Assembly (NCBI GenBank): GCA_947176785.1
Contig: CAMWSA010000106.1
Coordinates: 1-10,373 of the forward strand
Direction: 5' to 3'
DNA from: an uncultured Lachnospiraceae bacterium
GTDB lineage: Bacteria; Bacillota; Clostridia; Lachnospirales; Lachnospiraceae
Length of the DNA: 10,373 nt
A model generated the notes under the pieces. That model searched no databases. It was not told the origin of the DNA and was given only the letters and a program-made list of their open reading frames with translations. The position numbers were made by a program, and so were the translations under genes. Shown piece by piece: positions 1 through 5,093 of the stretch. The stretch's first letter is position 1. Each line of letters starts with the position of its first letter.

Positions 1-2
1 TT

Positions 3-350
3 AAGGCGGATCAGGCTTTTGCCAAAGACGATCGGATCAAGATGAAGACCATGGGGCTGGACGGATTTTCTATCAATAAAGAGACTGTGGATATGCGTTA
101 TGTGGAGCAGCTGGTGGACAGCGAGCAGCTGACAGCCCTGTCCCATATGATCAAACATATGAAGTGTCGCCTTTTTGACGGGCGTAAGACCATGCAGCAG
201 GCCGTGGAGGCATTGTATGGGGAGGTGGCGAAAAACGGTTTTGCCGCTTTCTGCCCGGGGCGGGAGAGCCTGCCGGGCAACCTGGCCATGCCCCGGTGCC
301 AGGAGTTGTATGCTGCTTTGAACCGCTGCCGGGAACTGGTGCGAATATAG
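3..350 (+). CDS. ABC_ATPase-family protein (predicted ATPase of the ABC class), C-terminal end
   Basis: The window opens inside this gene; 115 codons in frame 3 remain before the TAG stop at 348-350. The visible part contains the run DMRYVEQLVDSEQLTAL (about residues 30-46 of the fragment) and later LPGNLAMPRCQELYAALNR. A D-[LM]-R-x-VEQLVD-x-x-Q stretch and a closing GNLA-x-PR-x-QE segment are, from memory of the family, characteristic of the C-terminus of the ABC_ATPase family (Pfam PF09818), soluble proteins of about 560-580 residues. The Walker motifs would lie upstream, outside the window, so ATPase function is inferred from family membership only. The cellular role of this family in bacteria is not established. 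The gene is closed by a strong hairpin terminator directly after its stop, so it is not cotranscribed with the next gene. Confidence 0.75.
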   Translation, partial: KADQAFAKDDRIKMKTMGLDGFSINKETVDMRYVEQLVDSEQLTALSHMIKHMKCRLFDGRKTMQQAVEALYGEVAKNGFAAFCPGRESLPGNLAMPRCQELYAALNRCRELVRI

Positions 351-351
351 G

Positions 352-388
352 AATAATAAGGCTGTGCTGCATGCGCAGCCTTATTATT
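352..388 (+). terminator. Intrinsic terminator of the ABC_ATPase gene
   Basis: A perfect 13-bp inverted repeat, AATAATAAGGCTG (352-364) against CAGCCTTATTATT (376-388), begins one base after the stop codon. The 3' arm itself is T-rich and is followed by a TATTTT stretch. The A-rich 5' arm means it could act in both directions, but only the plus strand has a gene ending here. Confidence 0.85.
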
Positions 389-422
389 GTCGTATTTTGC
401 GATTGCTTTGCATAAATCCCAG

Positions 423-451
423 TTGCAAAAAAGAAACTCAGGTAGTATAAT
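423..451 (+). promoter_or_regulatory. Sigma-A type promoter for the SGNH hydrolase gene
   Basis: TTGCAA (423-428) and a perfect TATAAT (446-451) are separated by 17 bp. Transcription would begin near 458, leaving a leader of about 250 nt before the ATG at 708. No other convincing promoter lies closer to the gene. Confidence 0.7.
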
Positions 452-476
452 AAGTGAAATGTTTTGCAGAAAAGGT

Positions 477-490
477 TCTAAAATTTTAGA
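477..490. promoter_or_regulatory. Perfect 14-bp palindrome just downstream of the promoter
   Basis: TCTAAAATTTTAGA reads the same on both strands and lies 26-39 bp past the end of the -10 box. It could be a repressor operator in the early transcribed region or a small AT-rich hairpin. No regulator in the window can be tied to it. Confidence 0.35.
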
Positions 491-493
491 TCA

Positions 494-650
494 GCATATT
501 CCTGTCTGGAACAAAGATAAATATCCGGATGCCGGAGCGGACGGATATTCATTACAGGAGTTCTGTACCGGCAGGGAATATGCGAAGCTATGGCAAACGA
601 CATGGAGGCTGTATCCCCGCAGTATTTGCAATAACATTTGCGAAAGCTTC
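494..650 (+). promoter_or_regulatory. Structured 5' leader, two adjacent helical domains, class unknown
   Basis: Domain 1 (494-583): GCATATT and CCTGTC (494-506) pair with GGCAGG and AATATGC (570-575, 577-583), a 13-bp helix containing one GU pair and a single bulged G at 576. It continues, after a four-base bulge, with TGGAAC (507-512) against GTTCTG (560-565), then an apical stem AATATCCG (520-527) against CGGATATT (542-549) with a 14-nt loop. Domain 2 starts on the next base: GAAGCT (584-589) pairs with AGCTTC (645-650), with a possible inner GCAAA (593-597)/TTTGC (625-629) pair. No terminator-like T-run follows, so any control would act on translation or RNA stability. I checked it by eye against common riboswitch cores and found no match. 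Confidence 0.45.
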
Positions 651-707
651 TGTAGGAGTTCAAGGATGATTTTCAATGTTGTTTACCATAAAATAAGGAG
701 GAAGGAA

Positions 708-1814
708 ATGATAAAGAAAGCGCTGGCAAAGAACTGGCGTGTCAACAGGCATATTCTGGGTGTGACAGTCTGCGTACTCTTTGCCACTACCATTGTGCTG
801 ATGGCAGTCTTATGTTTCTGGCTTTTCTTTTCTACGCCGGGAGATGCAGGGAATGACATTATGCTGCATAAGCCAAAGAAAATAGGGACGGAAGAGCTTC
901 TGCCCGATGAGGAGGCTATGGTGGGAGAGCCTGTGGCCTCCTGGACGGAGGAGGAAGACGGGCAGGGGGAGGGGGATCTCCCCGAGGAGGTGGCAGACCC
1001 ATATACCTATACAGATCTGGATATGACCCTCTATGCGCAGACATCCCTGCGGGTGCGTGACCAGCCATCCATAGACGGAGGCAAGATTGGCGGTCTCTAT
1101 CGGAATCAGGTGGTCAAGGCCACAGGTGTCTGCAATGAGACAGGCTGGTATCGTATTGATTATTATGGAAGCATAGGGTACGCCTCCAATGATTATCTGG
1201 CCGAGGAGCCGGTGGAACTGGAGATTGTTCAGTCCGTGGGCAGTTTTGGAGCGGTGGACAAGAGTTATTATGACAATGTGCTTTTCATCGGGGATTCCCT
1301 GACCGTGGGGCTGTCCATGTATGGAAACCTGAAAAATGCCACCTACTTTTGTATAAACGGCATGGGAGCCAGCGAGGCTCTGAGCAAGGATATGAACGGG
1401 GTCACGCTGGACGCTCTTTTGGATGTCAGACAATATGACGCTGTCTATATCATGCTGGGAATCAATGATATAGGGTCAAAGCGTAAGAGTTATATTTCAT
1501 CCTACAGTTCTCTGGTGAGCCATGTGCAGGAGAAGCAGCCCAATGCCGGTATTGTGATCCAGTCCATTCTGGCAGTGACCTCCTCCTACACCGCGGAGCA
1601 TCCCAAATTCAACAATGACGAGATCCGGGAGCGCAACACCAGTTTAGCGGCTCTGGCCGACGGCGAGCATATTTTTTATCTGGATTTGAATGCTTATTTT
1701 GTAGATGCTGCGGGCAATCTTCAGGACAGCCAGGCCCGGGATGGCCTGCACCTGAAAACCGCATCCTACAAGGTGTGGAAGGAGGCCCTGCTGGCCCATG
1801 GCATTGTAAAATAA
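708..1814 (+). CDS. Membrane-anchored SH3-SGNH/GDSL-type hydrolase
   Basis: A protein of 368 residues. The ATG at 708 was chosen because AAGGAGG (695-701) lies 6 nt upstream; the open frame back to 387 runs through the promoter and the structured leader and looks non-coding. Residues about 17-41 form one membrane helix after a basic start (N-in, C-out anchor). Residues about 60-97 are a strongly acidic linker. Residues about 107-166 resemble a bacterial SH3 domain (SLRVRDQPS, GLYRNQVVKATG, GWYRIDYYGSIGYAS). The rest is an SGNH fold: GDS at 195-197 (nucleophile S197), GxND as GIND at 251-254, and DGLH at 345-348 supplying the catalytic D345 and H348. It should act outside the membrane, perhaps removing acyl groups from wall sugars; the substrate is inferred only from the SH3/SGNH pairing. 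It is a single gene with its own promoter. Confidence 0.85.
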   Translation: MIKKALAKNWRVNRHILGVTVCVLFATTIVLMAVLCFWLFFSTPGDAGNDIMLHKPKKIGTEELLPDEEAMVGEPVASWTEEEDGQGEGDLPEEVADPYTYTDLDMTLYAQTSLRVRDQPSIDGGKIGGLYRNQVVKATGVCNETGWYRIDYYGSIGYASNDYLAEEPVELEIVQSVGSFGAVDKSYYDNVLFIGDSLTVGLSMYGNLKNATYFCINGMGASEALSKDMNGVTLDALLDVRQYDAVYIMLGINDIGSKRKSYISSYSSLVSHVQEKQPNAGIVIQSILAVTSSYTAEHPKFNNDEIRERNTSLAALADGEHIFYLDLNAYFVDAAGNLQDSQARDGLHLKTASYKVWKEALLAHGIVK

Positions 1815-1833
1815 TTTTTTGCCATAAAGGGCC
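1793..1833 (+). repeat. Inverted repeat spanning the stop codon of the SGNH gene
   Basis: GGCCC and ATGGCA (1793-1803) pair with TGCCAT (1820-1825) and GGGCC (1829-1833), separated on the 3' side by AAA. The stop codon TAA at 1812-1814 sits in the loop. There is a T6 run inside the loop but none after the stem, so it is not a normal intrinsic terminator; it may protect the mRNA 3' end. Confidence 0.3.
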
Positions 1834-1882
1834 GCTCTCTGAGAGGGGCGGTGGAACCCCTCCCCCCGGGAGCAGGACGGAC

Positions 1883-1960
1883 ATGGCCCTGGGCCAGTAT
1901 GTGGCAGGCATGGGCTTTTCCAATGTGGGCCTGGGTATTGTGCATTCCATTGCACATCCC
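1883..1960 (+). pseudogene. Remnant of an iron-containing alcohol dehydrogenase (FucO-like)
   Basis: The 26 codons here read MALGQYVAGMGFSNVGLG followed by IVHSIAHP. This matches the conserved core of iron-dependent alcohol dehydrogenases (lactaldehyde reductase/1,3-propanediol dehydrogenase type), where the histidines of the VHSMAHxLG segment help bind the metal. No other part of that roughly 380-residue enzyme is visible on either side. After the proline codon at 1958-1960 the sequence changes abruptly into an antisense recombinase fragment. The start of similarity is uncertain, since the bases before 1883 (GC-rich, C-runs) do not look like this enzyme. It is a non-functional scrap. Confidence 0.6.
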
Positions 1961-2168
1961 CGGTCACGCTGTCCTCATACAGCCGCTTGAAGATAGCGGA
2001 GAGTTCCGCAATCCGCTTTTCCGCCGCTTCCAGTTCTTTCTTTTTGGTGGCGTTCCGGCGTTGGTTCCCGTCCTCGGTCTGCTCGGTTAGGAGCTTCATA
2101 AACCGGGCTTCTTGTTTGGCGGCATAGCTGGTGACTTTCCGTAAATTCTCGGTCACTCCGGCGGTCTA
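1959..2168 (-). pseudogene. Fragment of a transposon large serine recombinase (TnpX/Tn4451-like)
   Basis: About 70 codons on the minus strand read VTENL, RKVTSYAAKQEARFMKLL, then a charged coiled-coil stretch ending with ELEAAEKRIAEL, SAIFKRLYEDSVTGD. This layout (a helical R-V-T-x-YA-x-QE segment, a coiled coil, then IFKRLYED) is typical of the C-terminal region of large serine recombinases carried by Tn4451-like and other Clostridia conjugative elements. There is an in-frame TAG a few codons upstream (about 2169) and the similarity stops sharply at about 1959, where the alcohol dehydrogenase scrap begins. The catalytic N-terminus is absent, so it cannot act. It is a scar of a former mobile element. 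Confidence 0.65.
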
Positions 2169-2188
2169 CAGGTATTGGGTAATAAAAG

Positions 2189-2221
2189 AGAGGGGGCTTG
2201 TCAGTATAGAAAGCCCCCTCT
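2189..2221 (-). terminator. Intrinsic terminator reading leftward
   Basis: A perfect 11-bp stem, AGAGGGGGCTT (2189-2199) with AAGCCCCCTCT (2211-2221), loop of 11 nt. On the minus strand the stem is followed by CTTTTATTA, a T-rich tail. It lies 18 bp after the stop codon of the GLUG-like fragment and was probably that gene's terminator. Confidence 0.75.
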
Positions 2222-2239
2222 TGAACCACTGGCTACTAT

Positions 2240-2491
2240 TTAGTCGTAAATAGAGTACACTTCGTTGCTGTGGATCTTGCAGTCAGTGGCTCTGGCGCAA
2301 ATAGCGCCAACCGACTTGCCCTGACCGCCTGCGGTTTCGATGTCAAGGTCACGCAACGTAATATTGTAGAGCTGTGCGTTTCCTGCAAAGCCAAAGAACC
2401 CAATAAGCTTGACGGTAGGACTTGTCATTGTCAGTCCCTTGATTTCGTAGCCGTTGCCATTTCGCCACCGAAAACGGGGAACAGGATTTTT
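2240..2491 (-). pseudogene. C-terminal remnant of a GLUG-like, beta-helix surface protein
   Basis: In one minus-strand frame the sequence runs from about 2491 to a TAA stop at 2240 and includes NGNGYEIKGLTM, then KLIGFFGFAGNAQLYNITL and RDLDIETAGG. The pattern GNGYxIKGL, then a GFFG-like segment and a NITLxDLDI strand, is that of GLUG-type repeats in cell-surface and adhesin proteins, where each strand adds a turn to a right-handed beta-helix. Just upstream, another frame reads ILFPVFGGE, the expected preceding strand, so there is probably a frameshift near 2465. The true 3' end with its terminator is kept but the N-terminus and secretion signal are gone. The other end abuts a sigma-like fragment; a hairpin (CAGGATT 2482-2488, AATCCTG 2494-2500, flanked by GGGG/CCCC) lies at that joint. 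Confidence 0.45.
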
Positions 2492-2519
2492 TCAATCCTG
2501 CCCCCGCTTTCGTCCGCTC

Positions 2520-2609
2520 CATTCTAATAGCTGCAAAGCGTATGACGGTCTTACAATAGCTGTTGAAAGTATACATAATCTGTTCTCTATATGCTTCTGC
2601 GCAAGGCAT
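2520..2609 (-). pseudogene. N-terminal scrap of a transposon sigma-70-like factor
   Basis: A minus-strand ATG at 2609, with GGGGGAA a short distance upstream, or the internal ATG at 2576, opens a short frame containing MYTFNSYCKTVIRFAAIRME. Small sigma-70-like proteins of Clostridia conjugative transposons commonly begin with a YTFxxYCKxVIRxxA segment, which is the basis of this call. The similarity ends after about 20 codons, near 2520, and the frame then runs into the GLUG-like sequence. With so little left, identification is tentative. Alternative: the leader of an unrelated small gene. Confidence 0.35.
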
Positions 2610-2695
2610 AGGTGATTTCCCCCTTTCTCTCACATGGGCGTTTTATGGTTGACAGTTACATTTTGTAATTCAGAGAAATAACAGCACGTAGTTTG

Positions 2696-4132
2696 TCATG
2701 TCTTGAATATCGCAAATAATATTTTGTATAAGCCCATAACCAAAAGTAAACTTGAATTTACCAACAAAACAATGAACAAGTCTTTTACAAAATACCATAC
2801 TACCCATAATGGAACACCTACTATATATGGCAAACAGAGTAACAGTAGTGGAAATATGCCATGCCTCATAATGTCAAGGATTATTAGTTTCGTTGTCCGT
2901 TTCTTTTTCTTCCATTTTCTTATTGTTGCTATTGGATATACTGCCGTTGCAGCTAACGCTAAATATGACCCGTTCAACAACAAGTGTCTTACAACATACG
3001 GGTAACCAGATATATCACATTGTTCTCTGCCCAAAAGAGCAAATATCACATTTTTGCTTATAACATCTGCCAGTTGATTTGTGACAAGATAATCGTTCAT
3101 ATTGATGAGGAAAATGATTCCTAATCCGCTTTCCGGCAATAGAAACATATTTGACATATAATTCTCAACCAGTCCCGAATGCCCCAATACAGACTCTGTA
3201 TATTCCTCCGTTAAAGTCCACCCCATTCCGTAATAATAGGGGCTTTCACCATCTACATATACATTGTCATACAGCATAGCATTTAAACTGTTTTGATTGA
3301 CGATTCCCATTCCGCCATTTAGATACATTTGCAGATATTTTGCCATATCTGATACACTGGAACTTAAATAACCCGCTGGAACGGTAGACCATGAATATTG
3401 ATCGGGATAGTCCGGCTCTCCCGCAATCGGAAGTCCAAAATAATTTCGATACCCTGTTATCAATCCGTTTTCTTTGCTTTGTATAAGTGTTGCTGCCGTA
3501 TGGCTCATACTCAGAGGAGAAAAAATGTTTTTATTCATATACTCTGAATAGCTAATTCCGCTGACTGTTTCTATAATTTCTCCTAACAATCCATAATTGA
3601 TATTTGCATATTGATGTAATCCATAACTTTCTGTTATTTTTGCATTACCAAAACGCTGATATGTACCTAAACCGCTTGTCTGATTCAAAAGCTGTCTTAC
3701 AGTAATTCTATCTCCGTCGGACGTATTTATAAAATAAGCAGAGGTATCAATATAATCAGATATTGTCGTGTCTAAATCGACTTTTTCTTCTTCCACAAGC
3801 TGCATAACAGCTAATGCTGTAAATGACTTGCTCAAGGAACCTATAATAAAAGGCGTATCTAAATTATCGCAATTTCCATAAGCTTCAGAAAACAGAACCT
3901 CTTTAGAGTCTACAATGGCTATCGCCATTCCGGGAATATGCAATTCTTTTATTTCTTTTTTTAACCGGCTGTCAATATCGCTATAATTGCTACTTTTTTC
4001 ATTTGCCAAAACAGGCTTATACCATATAGCAATAACACAAATTAGTGACAGTATTACACAAATGATTAGTCTGATTTTTCGATTCTTAAAACCGTTTCCC
4101 CTAATTTTTTCTGATATACCATGCGCTGTCAT
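2696..4132 (-). CDS. Membrane-bound serine hydrolase, beta-lactamase/penicillin-binding fold
   Basis: A protein of 478 residues of the class C beta-lactamase-related family (Pfam Beta-lactamase, PF00144). Residues about 20-38 are a membrane or signal helix. The catalytic SxxK is S99-L-S-K102, the second motif is Y175-A-N177, and the third (KTG-like) is H318-S-G320, so the active site is complete. After the domain (about residue 370) three hydrophobic segments follow, about 385-404, 426-446 and 452-473, with a KKKK-rich loop between the first two. The enzyme domain should face outward. Family members include DD-peptidases, esterases and resistance proteins, so the substrate is open. The ATG at 4132 overlaps the TGA of the tetR-like gene in an ATGA, so the two are translationally coupled. 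DNA is much richer in AT than the flanking genes. No clear terminator follows the stop at 2696. Confidence 0.85.
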   Translation of the reverse strand: MTAHGISEKIRGNGFKNRKIRLIICVILSLICVIAIWYKPVLANEKSSNYSDIDSRLKKEIKELHIPGMAIAIVDSKEVLFSEAYGNCDNLDTPFIIGSLSKSFTALAVMQLVEEEKVDLDTTISDYIDTSAYFINTSDGDRITVRQLLNQTSGLGTYQRFGNAKITESYGLHQYANINYGLLGEIIETVSGISYSEYMNKNIFSPLSMSHTAATLIQSKENGLITGYRNYFGLPIAGEPDYPDQYSWSTVPAGYLSSSVSDMAKYLQMYLNGGMGIVNQNSLNAMLYDNVYVDGESPYYYGMGWTLTEEYTESVLGHSGLVENYMSNMFLLPESGLGIIFLINMNDYLVTNQLADVISKNVIFALLGREQCDISGYPYVVRHLLLNGSYLALAATAVYPIATIRKWKKKKRTTKLIILDIMRHGIFPLLLLCLPYIVGVPLWVVWYFVKDLFIVLLVNSSLLLVMGLYKILFAIFKT

Positions 4133-4698
4133 TTTCCCTCTAATTTTTTTGCTCCCTCTATTAATATATCTATTGATAATTCAAAGCTATCTTTTATCAA
4201 CTGTGTATTACCAAAGGCGTTATGATTTTCAAGTAATGCAAAGCCCTCTAAAAAGCTCCTAAACATTCTGACTAAATGAATACAATTATCTTGTGAAATA
4301 TTTAGTGACTTAGTTATTTTGAAAAAAATTGTAAACATTTTTGAAGTCACTTCGCTCATCTGATCATTTTTAAATTGATTGTACCAAAGCATTGTGCTAA
4401 AAACTCCTTGATTCTCTATTGCATATTCATGGAAAGCGTAGCACATAGCTCTAATCGCATCATATCCAGAAAATCCTATTACGGCTTGAATAATTTTGTT
4501 CTCTAATTCTTTCCAACCATAAAGCATAATCTGCTGTTTTAGGTCGTCAAGCCCATCAATATGGTTATAAAGCGATGGTGACTTAACACCTAATTGCGAT
4601 GCAAGCGTTTTTAAGGATAAGTTTTCTATGCCTATCGTATTTGCCATATATGCGGCTTCTTTGATAACCGATTCTTTATCAATTTTTATTTTGGGCAA
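4129..4698 (-). CDS. TetR/AcrR-family transcriptional repressor
   Basis: A protein of 189 residues. The N-terminus holds a TetR DNA-binding domain; its helix-turn-helix covers about residues 28-47 (LSLKTLASQLGVKSPSLYNH), and the SPSLYNHI recognition helix is textbook for the family. The C-terminal ligand domain (FHEYAIENQGVF, then MFRSFLEGFALL) resembles the WHG/TetR_C_33 type. The start is a TTG at 4698, supported by AGGAGGTG (4706-4713) 7 nt upstream. It is the first gene of a two-gene operon with the serine hydrolase and has a good promoter with a palindromic site (4738-4754), so autorepression together with control of the hydrolase is the natural reading. The inducer cannot be told from sequence. 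The gene is AT-rich like its partner. Confidence 0.88.
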   Translation of the reverse strand: MPKIKIDKESVIKEAAYMANTIGIENLSLKTLASQLGVKSPSLYNHIDGLDDLKQQIMLYGWKELENKIIQAVIGFSGYDAIRAMCYAFHEYAIENQGVFSTMLWYNQFKNDQMSEVTSKMFTIFFKITKSLNISQDNCIHLVRMFRSFLEGFALLENHNAFGNTQLIKDSFELSIDILIEGAKKLEGK

Positions 4699-4732
4699 GA
4701 TAAAGCACCTCCTTTTATTTACTTCGATTTAT

Positions 4733-4761
4733 ATTTTAACAAATCTGATTAGTTTTGTCAA
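4733..4761 (-). promoter_or_regulatory. Promoter of the tetR-hydrolase operon with spacer operator
   Basis: On the minus strand, a consensus TTGACA (4761-4756) and TAAAAT (4738-4733) are separated by 17 bp. The spacer is filled by the 17-bp palindrome AACAAATCTGATTAGTT (4738-4754, plus strand; 7 of 8 arm positions match around a central base at 4746). A repressor bound there would block RNA polymerase directly. Transcription would begin about 28 nt before the TTG start. Confidence 0.75.
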
Positions 4762-4917
4762 GATATCAGGAATTGGCAGAGGCTTCCGTAGTAGTCGGCA
4801 TTCATCCACTCACCCGAAAAAGGTATTTTCGGACAGGACATAGGTGTCAAAACAGAGGGGTGATGGGGGCGTTTTAACCTGTTTTTACAAGTAATAATGG
4901 TTTTTTCCGGGGAACTG
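4762..4917. other. Intergenic stretch with one clear hairpin
   Basis: No coding region is supported here. The only strong structure is CCGAAAA (4814-4820) with TTTTCGG (4826-4832), a perfect 7-bp stem with a 5-nt loop, itself enclosed by CACC/GGTG. It could end the AT-rich cassette or be a copy of a dispersed intergenic repeat. It lacks a T-tract on either strand, so a terminator role is weak. Confidence 0.35.
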
Positions 4918-4926
4918 TGCTAAAAT
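4918..4926 (+). promoter_or_regulatory. Extended -10 promoter for metY
   Basis: TGC followed by TAAAAT (4921-4926) is an extended -10 element. The -35 region 17 bp upstream (TGGTTT, 4898-4903) is poor, which is usual when TGn is present. Transcription would start near 4933, at the edge of the first leader hairpin. Confidence 0.5.
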
Positions 4927-4933
4927 GAGCATA

Positions 4934-5033
4934 ACTCTTTTGAAAAGAGTGTGTGCGGAGGCGCACAAAATAATATACTACCAGACGCTAAGATTTTCCG
5001 CATGCGGCATATTCAAACAACATGTGGCGCACA
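4934..5033 (+). promoter_or_regulatory. metY leader with tandem hairpins
   Basis: ACTCTTTTGAAAAGAGT (4934-4950) is a perfect 8-bp inverted repeat around one base. Directly after it TGTGCG (4952-4957) pairs perfectly with CGCACA (4962-4967) around a GAGG loop. A second identical CGCACA occurs at 5028-5033 and could compete for the same left arm, which would give two alternative folds. A 10-bp palindrome CCGCATGCGG lies between (4998-5007). The SAM (S-box) and T-box core sequences expected for methionine genes are not seen. Confidence 0.4.
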
Positions 5034-5093
5034 GAAAGGAAAACCTAACCGTTGGTGAGTATGGATTTCACGGCATACAAGGAGGATAAACCT

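Noticed and set aside
584..650. c-di-GMP-I riboswitch, suggested by a GGCAAAC segment near 592
   Set aside because: The order of the other conserved parts (GNRA loop, GACGCAAAGCC, GGTAGC) does not follow.
387..707. N-terminal extension of the SGNH hydrolase frame back to 387
   Set aside because: It covers the promoter, a palindrome and the structured leader, its composition is not protein-like, and a strong ribosome site with ATG and a membrane anchor begins at 708.
810..1433. A 207-codon antisense frame under the SGNH gene
   Set aside because: No recognisable domain or ribosome site, and it is opposite conserved SH3 and SGNH motifs.
1832..1856. Hairpin in CCGCTCTC/GAGGGGCGG as terminator of the SGNH gene
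   Set aside because: The stem needs a bulge and has no T-tract after it; the T-run lies before the stem.
2649..2677. Plus-strand promoter from a TTGACA at 2649
   Set aside because: No -10 hexamer at suitable spacing and no plus-strand gene follows; the region is antisense to the hydrolase.
5052..5093. Earlier TTG start for metY
   Set aside because: No good ribosome site before it; family members start at the MNxNSICVQGG level, which has AAGGAGG at proper spacing.
4934..5093. SAM (S-box) riboswitch or T-box before metY
   Set aside because: Core elements (the S-box GATGAAAC-type region, the T-box TGGNACCGCG) are absent.
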